In this document: positions 1-8,727 of the stretch, piece by piece
Layout of the letters: the number at the start of each line of letters is the position of its first letter
How positions within the stretch are numbered: position 1 is the stretch's first letter
Assembly (NCBI GenBank): GCA_900317365.1
Contig: ONGM01000174.1
Span: 1 to 64,000 of the forward strand
Direction of reading: 5' to 3'
Length of the DNA: 64,000 nucleotides
Source of the DNA: an uncultured Planctomycetota bacterium
Lineage (GTDB): Bacteria; Planctomycetota; Planctomycetia; Pirellulales; Thermoguttaceae
Program-made: the position numbers and the translations under genes
Notes under the pieces: generated by a model
The model's input: only the letters and a program-made list of their open reading frames with translations
Told to the model about the DNA's origin: nothing
Databases searched by the model: none

Positions 1-1370
1 CCGGCGAGTGGACCAAGTTCGATAATATGATCCGCCTGCCGCAGAACGCGGACGTCGTGATCGACCAAAACGATCGAGTTTCCGTCGGCGATAAGGGAGT
101 CCATAACGCCCATAAGTCCGTCGATATTGGAAGGATGCAGCCCGATGCTCGGTTCGTCGAGGACGTAGAGAACGCCGGTCGTTTCGTTTCGAACGGCGCG
201 AGCGAGCTGGACGCGTTGACGTTCGCCAGTCGATAGCGTGGCGCTTGCGCGATCGAGCGCGAGATAGCCTAGCCCGAGGTCGTTGAGGCGTTTGGCGTTG
301 TCGAGAAACGATTGAATAATGGCTTCGGCCATCGGACGCAATTCGTTCGGCAGCGTTTCCGGCGTCGACTTAATCCAGGGAATGAGTTCGGAGAGCGTCA
401 TTGCGGAGGCGTCGGCGAGGGATTTACCCGCCAATTGCGAAGAGCGCGCTTTTGCGGAGAGTCGCGATCCGCCGCATTCTGGGCACGGCGCCTGGCGGAG
501 AAATCTCTCGACGCGCTTCATTCCTTTTTCGTCCTTCACCTTAGCGAGCGCGTTTTCGACCGTGTAGACCGCGCTGTAATACGTGAAGTCCATTTCTCCC
601 GCAACGTTCGTCTTTTCATTGACATACAGAATATGCCGTTTTTCAGCGGGACCGTGAAAGACGATTTCCTTTTCCTTCGGCGTTAGGTCGCGGAACGGTA
701 CGTCGGTGCGCACGCCCATATCGCGCGCGATATCTTTCATGAGGGACCACATGAGGCTTTGCCACGGGGCGACCGCGCCTTCGTCGATCGTGAGCGATTC
801 GTCGGGTACGAGTTTGGACTCGTCGACGGCGCTGACGATACCCGTTCCGGAGCATTTCGGGCACGCTCCTTCCGAATTAAAGGCGAGTTCTTCGGCGCCG
901 GGACCGTAAAACTCTTCGCCGCAGACGGGGCATTTCGTCGGGAGCATGAGCGCCACGTTCATATTCGGCGGGCAGAGGTGTCCGTTCGGACACGCGTGGC
1001 TACCGAGTCGGGAAAAGAGAAGGCGGAGACTATTGAGGAGTTCCGACGAGGTGCCGAACGTGCTGCGGATTCCGGGGACGCCGGGACGCTGATGCAACGC
1101 CAGCGCGGCGGGAACGTGCCGAATTTCGTCGACGTCCGCCTTGCTCGCCTGCGTTATGCGGCGGCGCGTGTAGGTCGAGAGCGCCTCCAGGTACCGCCGC
1201 GAGCCTTCCGCGTACAACGTCCCAAGCGCCAGCGACGATTTGCCCGAGCCGGAGACGCCGGCGATTCCGACGAGCCGCCCGAGGGGAATATCGACGTCGA
1301 TACGCTTTAGATTATGAACGCGCGCGCCGCGAACGATGATATTTTGAGGCGATTCGACTTTCTTGCCCAT
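1..1370 (-). CDS. UvrA-like ABC ATPase lacking the UvrB-binding domain (partial, C-terminus off the window)
   Basis: The gene begins at ATG 1370 after an AGGG motif and runs off the left edge, leaving 456 codons. The N-terminal half of a UvrA-type tandem ABC ATPase is visible: Walker A GVSGSGKSS at residues 38-46 (Lys44), zinc ligands CPVC at 147-150 and CPKC at 170-173, signature LSTGE at 379-383, and Walker B in VLYVLDEPSIGLH. Canonical UvrA carries the UvrB-binding domain between the first ATPase segment and the CPxC zinc module. Here only about 20 residues separate Cys127 from Cys147, so that domain is absent and the signature lies roughly 110 residues earlier than in E. coli UvrA. This matches the UvrA2/drug-resistance branch rather than the repair subunit. 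It lies 41 bp downstream of the esterase gene and is probably co-transcribed with it. Confidence 0.9.
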   Translation of the reverse strand, partial: MGKKVESPQNIIVRGARVHNLKRIDVDIPLGRLVGIAGVSGSGKSSLALGTLYAEGSRRYLEALSTYTRRRITQASKADVDEIRHVPAALALHQRPGVPGIRSTFGTSSELLNSLRLLFSRLGSHACPNGHLCPPNMNVALMLPTKCPVCGEEFYGPGAEELAFNSEGACPKCSGTGIVSAVDESKLVPDESLTIDEGAVAPWQSLMWSLMKDIARDMGVRTDVPFRDLTPKEKEIVFHGPAEKRHILYVNEKTNVAGEMDFTYYSAVYTVENALAKVKDEKGMKRVERFLRQAPCPECGGSRLSAKARSSQLAGKSLADASAMTLSELIPWIKSTPETLPNELRPMAEAIIQSFLDNAKRLNDLGLGYLALDRASATLSTGERQRVQLARAVRNETTGVLYVLDEPSIGLHPSNIDGLMGVMDSLIADGNSIVLVDHDVRVLRQADHIIELGPLA

Positions 1371-1411
1371 GCGTTTTCCCTGCCTTTCTTTGCGTATGAA
1401 ACGATTACGAA

Positions 1412-2086
1412 TTAAACGATCGCCGCGAGTCCCTTGGCGACGCGCGTTGCGAAGTCTCGGAAATGGTTTCCCGGGTTGAGTTCCCAGAGAACGTCGTAGC
1501 CTAGCCTTCGATAATGTTCGACGATTTCTTCCGTATTGATTTGGACCGTTTTGATGAGCGGGTTCTTCGCCTTCGCCTCCTGATCGCCGAGGGAAAGGTA
1601 AAGTTTCGCGGGCGCGCGTTTCACGGCGCGGTTAAGGCAGAACTCTTTGAAGTTCGGGTACCAAAGGGAGCCGGAGACGCACGCCGCCCGATCGAACGCC
1701 TCGCATTGATAGAGAGCGTAGAGCGCGAAGAGCCCGGCGAGGGAGTAGCCTGCAACGCCGACGCCTGAAATAGCCCGCCCGACGAGTTCCCTCGCCTTCG
1801 GTAGGATTTCTTCGAGCGCGATTTGGAGGTATTCGTCGGCGCCGCCTGGGTCGTCGGGCGATTTCGTCACGAACGCAGGCGCCGCCCAAGGCGTCGTATC
1901 GCGTTCCCAATCGAGCCCGGAGACGCAGAGAAGGTGGAATTCGGGCGCCTCCCTCGCCTGGAGCGCCTCCATAACGGCGTCGCCGTCGTCGGAATAGCAG
2001 TTCAAGAGAACGAGCGGGCGATTCTCCTGCTCCGACGCGTATAGGGTCGCGGTTTTATTGCTGAAGGTGAATTGGTGTTTGATCAT
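1412..2086 (-). CDS. alpha/beta-hydrolase, esterase-like
   Basis: This is a 224-residue cytoplasmic protein without a signal peptide. It has a GYSLAG nucleophile elbow with Ser115, a plausible acid in SLGDQE (Asp168) and a late His in PGNHF (His208). These are in the right order for a serine alpha/beta-hydrolase triad, and the size fits single-domain esterases related to the BesA/enterobactin-esterase fold. The substrate cannot be read from the sequence. The gene is the first of a likely two-gene operon with the UvrA-like ATPase and has its own promoter candidate at 2125-2153. Fold assignment is firm; specific function is unknown. Confidence 0.75.
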   Translation of the reverse strand: MIKHQFTFSNKTATLYASEQENRPLVLLNCYSDDGDAVMEALQAREAPEFHLLCVSGLDWERDTTPWAAPAFVTKSPDDPGGADEYLQIALEEILPKARELVGRAISGVGVAGYSLAGLFALYALYQCEAFDRAACVSGSLWYPNFKEFCLNRAVKRAPAKLYLSLGDQEAKAKNPLIKTVQINTEEIVEHYRRLGYDVLWELNPGNHFRDFATRVAKGLAAIV

Positions 2087-2124
2087 TGGTAACGCCTGTT
2101 GTTTTCATAGCCTGGCACAGCGTT

Positions 2125-2153
2125 AATCTAACGGATCAAGGGCTAGACGTCAA
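2125..2153 (-). promoter_or_regulatory. sigma-70-type promoter candidate for the esterase/UvrA-like operon
   Basis: On the minus strand TTGACG is followed by a 17-bp spacer and TAGATT, about 40 bp upstream of the esterase start. The -35 is strong and the -10 is fair. Confidence 0.5.
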
Positions 2154-2260
2154 GTTGGGGATGGGCGTGCGCGAACTGCGCGCGAGAATCGCTTGCCGAT
2201 ACGAATCGGGACGACGCTTGCGACTATTTTGAGTCTTTATCCACTTTTTAGTAGGTCCTT

Positions 2261-2288
2261 CTTGTTCGATCAAGAATAGAACGTACAA
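2261..2288 (+). promoter_or_regulatory. sigma-70-type promoter candidate for the DUF262 gene
   Basis: TTGTTC, a 16-bp spacer and TACAAT lie about 100 bp before the start at 2391. Together with the minus-strand promoter at 2125-2153 this accounts for the 304-bp divergent intergenic region, in which I see nothing else. Confidence 0.5.
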
Positions 2289-2390
2289 TGAGCGCTTTAA
2301 AGCTCAGAAGACGGCTTAGCTTTACGGGCTGAGCATGAGTATGACTTTTGAGCCGAAAGAATCCCGAAGAATAACAAGATAGGTAGATTC

Positions 2391-4397
2391 ATGAAAGCTT
2401 TGGCTTTGAATGTGTTGAGTATGCTTTCAAGTCACGACGTTACATTCTTTATTCCGCCGTATCAAAGAAATTACGAGTGGACGACGGAACAGTGCGAGAT
2501 ATTTCTAAACGACGTCAAAACAACTTGCCAGCTGAACGCCGAAGGAAAGAATACGGAACATTTCTTTGGTACGATTATTTATTTTAAGGCGAAAACGGCG
2601 TATGGTCAACCGGACAAGCTGGTCCTGATCGACGGTCAGCAGCGCATCACGACAACGATGCTCTTTTTAGTCGCGTTGCGCGACATTCTCGGAACCGAGC
2701 GCGGCGGTAAATTTATCGATTCAAAATTTCTTAAAAACAACAGCGTCGACGGCGACGAAGAACATAAGGTCAAACTGAAGCAAGTTGAAACCGACTGGGG
2801 CGCGTATAAAAAGCTCATTCTTGCTGAGAAATTGTCGGACGACGAAAAGAAATCAGCCGTTTATCGAAACTATAAATACTTTCTTACTAAACTTTCCGCA
2901 GATAATCGAGGCTCGGTCAATCTTACGGACTTCATCGAAAATGGTCTGGAGAAATTCAGCGTTGTTACGATCGAATTAGAGCCGGATAAAAACAAGTGGG
3001 AAAATCCCCAGGAAATCTTTGAGTCGATGAACTCGCTCGGCAAGCCGCTTTCTCTTGCCGATCTCGTGCGAAATTATCTTTTACTGGGAATGGATCCGGA
3101 AACGCAAAACGAATTGTACAGTCGGTATTGGACGCCGATCGAAAAGGCAATACCGGGACGTTTATCCGATTTTATCCGCGATTATATGCAGTATCGCGAA
3201 TGTCAGTCCTTCCTGAAGGCTACGGAACGAAACTATAAAGAACTCTATAGTTTGTTTAAGAAGATATTCATTTCAGCGGACGCCAAGAGTCTTCTCGAAG
3301 ATCTTTCTCTTTGTTCAAAGATTTATTCATGGTTATTGCCAGGCGGAACTTGCGGCAATAAGGAAATTGATCGCTTATTGGAAGACCTCGGTCGTATGAA
3401 CGTAACGACGGCGTATTCATTTTTTCTCGCCGTCCTGTGCGCGTGGCAAAGGGGCGAGTTTAACGATCGAGAAGTTGTCGACATATTCGACGCGTTCAGA
3501 ATATATACAGTGCGAAGACGAATATTAGGCTTGAATGCAGCGGAAAACAAATCTTTTCCTCTATTGACGAAGTATATCCTCGATTTGAGAACCGTTTCGG
3601 ATAAGAAGGAGAGGATGTTTGAAATACTTTCCGATCGCGAAAGCAATCTCCGTCTACCAAACGACATTGAACTTTCAAGATATCTCGAAACGATGAACTT
3701 TTACAATTTCGCCCATAACAAGTTTATCTTTTCCCTAATCGAAGAGTCGCTTAGCGGCAGTCTTCCTGAGGTTGAAGATAAAAATCTTCAGATTGAGCGA
3801 ATCATGCCGCACACTCTTAATGAGACATGGATACGAGAGCTTGGTGAAGATTACAACTCCGTTCGTGAAGAACTGGAAAACACTATTGGCAACCTGACGC
3901 TAATCCATAATAAAACGGAGCTAAACAATCGAACGTTTGCGGAAAAAAAGAAGTTTTACACTGAAAGAGACGATCTTCTTATCGCTCAATCATGGATAGT
4001 CGACCAGGACGTTTGGAACGAAGACGCGATACGCAGACGAACGGCTTTGGTAACTGAATATCTATTGAAGACCGTGTTGCCAATCCCTGATCGCATGAGG
4101 ACGACAAACAATTTTTCGCAAAATCAGAAGTTCCATTTTTCGTTCAAAGACCTTGACCTCATCGGCGAAGAAATCCGATTCCGAGACGATCCTTCATATC
4201 GCGCGATTGTCGTGAGTCCCTCGGAGGTTGAATTTGAAGGGAAAAAATGGCGACTTTCTCCTTTGACGCGTGAAATCCTTTCTCGTCTGGGCAAGGTCTC
4301 GCCGTCAGGCTCTTACCAGGGTTCGCGTTGGTGGGTCTTTAACGGCTATGTTCTCTACGATCTCGCAATAGGAATGGCTGACGGCGAGAGCGACTGA
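2391..4397 (+). CDS. DUF262/DUF1524 protein, GmrSD-like putative defence nuclease
   Basis: This 668-residue protein opens with a DUF262 (GmrS-type, ParB/sulfiredoxin-like) domain: PPYQRNYEW at residues 22-30 and the hallmark DGQQR at 81-85. A helical middle follows. A DUF1524 HNH-like nuclease module comes next, with QIERIMPH near residue 467 and a downstream GNLTL...N block near 500-520. This order is that of single-chain GmrSD enzymes, which restrict phage DNA carrying modified bases using NTP hydrolysis. About 100 further residues (roughly 575-668) resemble the small RAMA/DUF4357-like domains found on restriction proteins; that part is a weak call. The gene stands alone, without methylase or specificity subunits, and precedes a broken ATPase gene, so the locus looks like an accessory island. 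Its cellular target is inferred, not shown. Confidence 0.85.
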   Translation: MKALALNVLSMLSSHDVTFFIPPYQRNYEWTTEQCEIFLNDVKTTCQLNAEGKNTEHFFGTIIYFKAKTAYGQPDKLVLIDGQQRITTTMLFLVALRDILGTERGGKFIDSKFLKNNSVDGDEEHKVKLKQVETDWGAYKKLILAEKLSDDEKKSAVYRNYKYFLTKLSADNRGSVNLTDFIENGLEKFSVVTIELEPDKNKWENPQEIFESMNSLGKPLSLADLVRNYLLLGMDPETQNELYSRYWTPIEKAIPGRLSDFIRDYMQYRECQSFLKATERNYKELYSLFKKIFISADAKSLLEDLSLCSKIYSWLLPGGTCGNKEIDRLLEDLGRMNVTTAYSFFLAVLCAWQRGEFNDREVVDIFDAFRIYTVRRRILGLNAAENKSFPLLTKYILDLRTVSDKKERMFEILSDRESNLRLPNDIELSRYLETMNFYNFAHNKFIFSLIEESLSGSLPEVEDKNLQIERIMPHTLNETWIRELGEDYNSVREELENTIGNLTLIHNKTELNNRTFAEKKKFYTERDDLLIAQSWIVDQDVWNEDAIRRRTALVTEYLLKTVLPIPDRMRTTNNFSQNQKFHFSFKDLDLIGEEIRFRDDPSYRAIVVSPSEVEFEGKKWRLSPLTREILSRLGKVSPSGSYQGSRWWVFNGYVLYDLAIGMADGESD

Positions 4398-4715
4398 TTT
4401 TGCATAACCGGAAAATAGGGCGCCGAAGGAAAAGCGCTTTTCCTTTCGCACGCCTATGAGAGCCGTTTGGGTATTGCAACGCTTTTCTCTCCAGCTCGGG
4501 GAGAGGAGCGTTTTAATCTTCAAGTTCGAGGTAGATCAAAACGATGAAAGGTCGATCATGTGGAGGAAAGTGAGAGGCGTTTCGATTTTTCGTTCGAAAA
4601 CCGCCGTTAAGGGGGTAACTTTTGACATTTTTTCAAAAGTTACCCCCTTAACTGGCAAATAACGAGGTTATACTGAGGGGAGGTGTTGTCGTCGAGAGAA
4701 ACGGGAGGCCTTCTC
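4398..4715. other. intergenic stretch holding a perfect inverted repeat and a -10-like box
   Basis: This stretch of about 320 bp separates the DUF262 gene from the broken ATPase gene. It holds the 19-bp inverted repeat at 4607-4651 and a TATACT at 4669-4674 just after it. That TATACT could serve as a -10, with a -35 overlapping the right arm of the repeat. I see no credible gene here. Confidence 0.5.
4607..4651. repeat. perfect 19-bp inverted repeat with 7-nt loop
   Basis: The arms 4607-4625 (TTAAGGGGGTAACTTTTGA) and 4633-4651 are exact reverse complements, separated by CATTTTT. There is no trailing T-run, so it is not a standard terminator. It sits 65 bp upstream of the ATPase start, where it could be an operator, an attenuator-like hairpin or the trace of a mobile repeat. 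Confidence 0.9.
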
Positions 4716-5698
4716 ATGAGACTGTATAAAAGGGAGAATTACCTGAAGAAGATTCGGGGTTTTTACCACGACGTCGGGCTTATTAAGGTCATAACGGGGG
4801 TGCGCCGTTGCGGGAAATCTTGTCTTATGAAGACGATCGTCGACGAGCTTCTAGAGGCGGGAGTCTCGTCTGACAATATTATCTATCTCAACCTGGATCA
4901 GAGGGGATATCGCGGAGTGAAAACTCCGGATCAGCTCGACGCTCTTATCGCGGCGAAGTCCGTTGGGAAAGGAACGAAGTATCTGTTCGTGGACGAAATT
5001 CAGAATGTGGTAGGTTTTGAAGAAGTCGTCAATGGTTTTTGCGAAGAGGCGGAATACAGCATTTTTATTACGGGTTCAAACTCGTATCTACTAAGCGGCG
5101 AACTCGCGACCAAACTTACTGGACGTTACTTGGAATTTGAACTTTATACCCTGAGTTTTGAGGAATACCTTGAGATGAAGGCGTTTTTAGGAAAGGAGGT
5201 CTCGTCCGATTTGACCGCCGAGTTTGACAAGTACGTTTATGACGGCGGTTTTCCGAAAGCGCGAAGATTATTTACCCATGTCGTCGTTTCGATTTGAAAT
5301 CAAGAAAATCCCTCTCGGGAGAACAAAAATACTATCTCGCCGATCTTGGTTTCTATTTCGCTCTTAATACGGACAAACGAATTAACTACGGACCTGCGTT
5401 GGAGAATATTGTCTATATCTACGCGCGTTCCAAAGGATACGACGTTAGCGTTGCCCGAATCGGCAAACTCGAATGCGATTTTATTCTCGAACGCAATAAT
5501 ACCGACTACGCCTACGTTCAGGTTTGTATGACGATCATGAACGATCAAGGAACGGAAGATCGGGAATATCGCCCGCTCGAAAGTATCCGCGATAATTACC
5601 CGAAATACCTTCTTACCCGAAACGATCTTATTCAGCGTCGCGGAGGCGTCGAACACTGCAATATTGCGCCTTTCATGAAAGAGAATCGAACGTTTTGA
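4716..5698 (+). pseudogene. AAA_14/DUF4143 ATPase, broken by an internal deletion with frame change
   Basis: The first part starts at ATG 4716 after GGGAGG and encodes an AAA ATPase with Walker A TGVRRCGKS, Walker B YLFVDEIQ and sensor FITGSNS. It continues to GGFPKA and then stops near 5297. From about 5294 a different frame encodes the typical C-terminal DUF4143 half: QKYYLADLGF, an LENIVYIYARSKGYDV block, a PD-(D/E)XK-like IGKLECDFI and IRDNYPKYLLT. In intact family members about 100 residues, including the winged-helix segment, separate GGFPKA from the KYYL block. They are missing here, so both a deletion and a frame change occurred. Two separately translated fragments are possible but unlikely to be functional. 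Confidence 0.85.
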
Positions 5699-5766
5699 CG
5701 CGAATCGTGTTTTGACCGTCGGACAAGTTTGCGTTCCCTCTCAATTCAACAACGCGGAATAAAAAG

Positions 5767-5802
5767 AAAGTCGAACGACGAAGAAGGGCGCCGTTCGACT
5801 TT
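5767..5802. terminator. bidirectional terminator between the ATPase pseudogene and glnS
   Basis: The 11-bp perfect arms (5767-5777 and 5792-5802, AAAGTCGAACG) enclose a 14-nt loop. A T-rich run follows on the plus strand and an A-rich run precedes it, serving both convergent genes. Confidence 0.8.
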
Positions 5803-5840
5803 TTCTTTATCTTTTGCCGATTATTTGTCGGTAAAACGAA

Positions 5841-7565
5841 TTACTTTTTCGCAACTTTGCTCCAAGAATCGCGCAGCGAGACGGTGCGATTGAAGACGGG
5901 GGCGTCTTTCGTCGCCGTCTTATCGAGGGTGAAGTAGCCAATGCGCTCAAATTGGAAACGATCGTCGAGCGAGGCGTCGGCGAGGGCGGCTTCCAGTTTG
6001 GCGCCTTTGACGACCTTGAGTGATTCCGGGTTCAGGTAATCTTTGTAATCGCCGAGATTGTCGGGGTCGTCCGGGTTGGGCACGTTGAAGAGTCGGTCGT
6101 AGAGTCTGACTTCGGCGTCGATCGCGGTTTGCGTGTCGACCCAATGGATCGTACCTTGGACTCTTCTTCCGTCGGCGCTCTGACCGCCGCGCGTTTCCGG
6201 ATCGTATTCGCAATGGACCTCGACGACGTTGCCGTCGGCGTCTTTTACGCAACTTTTGCACGTAACGTAATACGCGTATCGCAGACGCACTTCGCGCCCC
6301 GGGGAGAGGCGATAGTACTTTTTCGGCGCGTCTTCCATGAAGTCTTCGCGCTCAATGTAGAGCGTCTTCGAGAAGGAAACTTCGCGAACGCCGTCGGCTT
6401 CGTTTTCCGGATTGTTGACGGCGACGAGCTTTTCCGTTTGTCCCTCAGGGTAGTTGTCGATAACGAGTTTGATCGGATCGAGAACCGCCATTCGGCGCAA
6501 CGCTTTCTTATTGAGGTCTTCGCGCACGGCGTTTTCGAGAACCGTCGCTTCGATCGTACTGTTGAATTTCGCGACGCCGATCGTTTTGCAGAAGATGCGC
6601 AAGGATTCCGGCGTGAACCCTCGTCGCCGCAGACCGCAGATCGTCGGCATACGCGGGTCGTCCCACCCGTCGACGTAGTTGTTCTTAACGAGTTCGAGCA
6701 ATTTGCGCTTGCTCATCACGGTATACGTCAGGTTGAGTCGCGCGAACTCGATTTGTTGCGGGTGATAGACGCCGAGTTCGTTTAGGAACCAGTCGTATAG
6801 AGGGCGGTGATGCTCAAATTCAAGAGTGCAGATCGAGTGGGTGATACCTTCGATCGAGTCTTCTAGTCCGTGCGCCCAGTCGTACATGGGGTAAATGCTC
6901 CATTTCGTCCCTTGACGGTGGTGGGGCGTGTGGAGAATGCGATACATGACGGGGTCGCGCAGGTTGAAGTTCGGGGACGCCATGTCGATTTTAGCGCGCA
7001 GCGTTTTCGAGCCGTCGGGAAATTCGCCGTCGCGCATGCGTTTGAACAGATCGAGGTTTTCTTCGACGGAGCGGTCGCGGTACGGGCTCGGAGTTCCGGG
7101 TACGGTCGCGGTACCGCGCGTTTCGCGAATTTGTTCCGCAGTCAAATCGCAGACGTACGCCTTGCCTTTCTTAATGAGCTGAACGGCGTATTCGTACATT
7201 TGCTCGAAGTAATCGGACGCGAAGAAGAGGCGATCTTGCCAGTCGGCGCCGAGCCATTTGACGTCTTCTTTAATCGACTCGACGTACTCGACGTCTTCCT
7301 TCGACGGGTTGGTGTCGTCGAAACGAAGATTGAAGAGACCGCCGTATTGTTTCGCGATACCGTAGCTTAGAATGATCGCCTTGGCGTGCCCGACGTGCAA
7401 GTATCCGTTCGGTTCCGGAGGAAATCGAGTGTGCACGCGGTTTCCGAAGCGACCCGACTTGGCGTCGTCTTCGATGATTTGTTCGATGAAATTAAGGGAG
7501 CGCGCAGGCTCTTCCGAACGCTCGTTTTGATCTTGGCGCGGATTAGATTCTGGGGTCGACGTCAT
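5841..7565 (-). CDS. glnS: glutaminyl-tRNA synthetase
   Basis: This class I aminoacyl-tRNA synthetase charges tRNA-Gln with glutamine in the cytoplasm. Visible are the HIGH-type signature in [14 protein letters not shown] (residues 47-60 from the chosen start) and the KMSKS-type VMSKRK near residue 284. The C-terminal beta-barrel anticodon-binding domains typical of GlnRS follow. From ATG 7565 the protein has 574 residues, close to the usual 550. An in-frame ATG at 7604 would add 13 residues but lacks a ribosome binding site. A direct GlnRS implies that this organism need not rely on GatCAB for Gln-tRNA. The gene follows the homocysteine methyltransferase on the same strand and could share its transcript. 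Confidence 0.96.
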   Translation of the reverse strand: MTSTPESNPRQDQNERSEEPARSLNFIEQIIEDDAKSGRFGNRVHTRFPPEPNGYLHVGHAKAIILSYGIAKQYGGLFNLRFDDTNPSKEDVEYVESIKEDVKWLGADWQDRLFFASDYFEQMYEYAVQLIKKGKAYVCDLTAEQIRETRGTATVPGTPSPYRDRSVEENLDLFKRMRDGEFPDGSKTLRAKIDMASPNFNLRDPVMYRILHTPHHRQGTKWSIYPMYDWAHGLEDSIEGITHSICTLEFEHHRPLYDWFLNELGVYHPQQIEFARLNLTYTVMSKRKLLELVKNNYVDGWDDPRMPTICGLRRRGFTPESLRIFCKTIGVAKFNSTIEATVLENAVREDLNKKALRRMAVLDPIKLVIDNYPEGQTEKLVAVNNPENEADGVREVSFSKTLYIEREDFMEDAPKKYYRLSPGREVRLRYAYYVTCKSCVKDADGNVVEVHCEYDPETRGGQSADGRRVQGTIHWVDTQTAIDAEVRLYDRLFNVPNPDDPDNLGDYKDYLNPESLKVVKGAKLEAALADASLDDRFQFERIGYFTLDKTATKDAPVFNRTVSLRDSWSKVAKK

Positions 7566-7636
7566 GGTAAATGTTCCAGGTCGCCTACGACGCTGCGCAG
7601 GCATAAAGATCTAGTGAAGGTAACGGTAAGGACGCG

Positions 7637-8530
7637 CTAGTTGAGCGCGTCGATTCTCTTTCTGAGTTCCGCGATAAACGCCGGAGTTGTTCCGCAACAT
7701 CCTCCGATGAAGGTCGCGCCTTCTTCGAGGAGCGTCATGGCGCCGTCGGCGAAATTTTCGGGCGTTTGGGAGTACGTGGTAACGCCGTCGACCGTTTGCG
7801 GCAATCCGGCGTTGCCTTTCATCCAGAGAGGACGATCGGTCGCTACTTTCATGCGTTTGCAGATTTCGACAAAACTTTCGATTCCGCGACCGCAGTTGGA
7901 ACCGACGACGTCGGCGCCGGCGGAGACGACCGTTTCGATATATTTCTCCGGGGTCGCGCCCATCATGGTGCGATCCTTTTTGCGTCCGCTGTCAAAGACG
8001 GCGGTAACGGCGACGAATAGCCCTAACTCTTTCGCCGCTTTAACGCCTTGCGCGGCTTCCTGCGGGTCGCTCGACGTTTCCAAGACGACGGCGACGACGC
8101 CGCCTTCTTTGAGCGCTTCAAACTGTTCGAGATACGCGTCGAAGATTTCGGTCTCGGAGACTTGACCGAGCGCCAAAATAACGCCGGTTGGTCCGGCGGA
8201 GGCGAAGACGACGGCGTCGCGCGCGGACTGTTCCGCAGCGGCGAGCGAGATTTCCGCGCCACGCTTATTGATCTCGGCGAGCTTGTCGACGGCGCCGTGC
8301 TTCTCGAGAACGAAACGATTGGAGCCGAACGTGTTCGTTAAAATGACGTCGGATCCTGCGTCGACGTACGATTGCGCGACTTGACGCACGACGGCGGGAT
8401 TGTCAAGGTTCCACAAGTCCGGATGCGCGCCGATCGGAAGCCCGAGCTTTTGGAATTCCGTTCCCCAGCCTCCGTCGAGGAGGATCGTTTTTTGGGTTAA
8501 AAGTTTTTTGAGGGCGTCTTGTTGCGACAT
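7637..8530 (-). CDS. homocysteine S-methyltransferase family protein (BHMT/MetH N-terminal type)
   Basis: The protein has 297 residues from ATG 8530, which follows an AAAGG site; an upstream in-frame start at 8653 is less likely. It is a TIM barrel of the homocysteine methyltransferase family. The zinc ligands are Cys213 (GSNCGRG) and Cys278/Cys279 (IGGCCGTTP). The N-terminal LLDGGWGTEFQKLG and the TNTFGSNR strand are also characteristic. The reaction transfers a methyl group to homocysteine to make methionine. There are no cobalamin or folate domains, so the donor would be betaine, S-methylmethionine or a separate corrinoid protein. The family call is firm and the methyl donor unknown. Confidence 0.9.
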   Translation of the reverse strand: MSQQDALKKLLTQKTILLDGGWGTEFQKLGLPIGAHPDLWNLDNPAVVRQVAQSYVDAGSDVILTNTFGSNRFVLEKHGAVDKLAEINKRGAEISLAAAEQSARDAVVFASAGPTGVILALGQVSETEIFDAYLEQFEALKEGGVVAVVLETSSDPQEAAQGVKAAKELGLFVAVTAVFDSGRKKDRTMMGATPEKYIETVVSAGADVVGSNCGRGIESFVEICKRMKVATDRPLWMKGNAGLPQTVDGVTTYSQTPENFADGAMTLLEEGATFIGGCCGTTPAFIAELRKRIDALN

Positions 8531-8627
8531 ATACGCCTTTCTATTGGTTTCTCTTCGCGAGCTTTTCGTGAGCCTTTCGACGTTACGTTGCGTCGTTTGA
8601 AAGTTGCGTCTCGACGTATTCTCGTAT

Positions 8628-8633
8628 ATTATA
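8628..8633 (-). promoter_or_regulatory. consensus -10 box for the homocysteine methyltransferase gene
   Basis: A perfect TATAAT on the minus strand lies about 100 bp upstream of the 8530 start. The only -35 candidate, TTGTTT, is just 14 bp away, so the -35 is uncertain. Confidence 0.45.
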
Positions 8634-8727
8634 ACGCGTCGCGCAGAAAACAAAGTAGGGGACGCCTTTTGACAGGAGTCCCCTAGCGAGAGTGGGAAGT
8701 CGCGTTATTTGCGGAAACGCGGATCGA

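Noticed and set aside
4456-4662. 68-residue frame over the inverted repeat
   Set aside because: Its end is simply the translated hairpin; there is no ribosome binding site and no conserved part.
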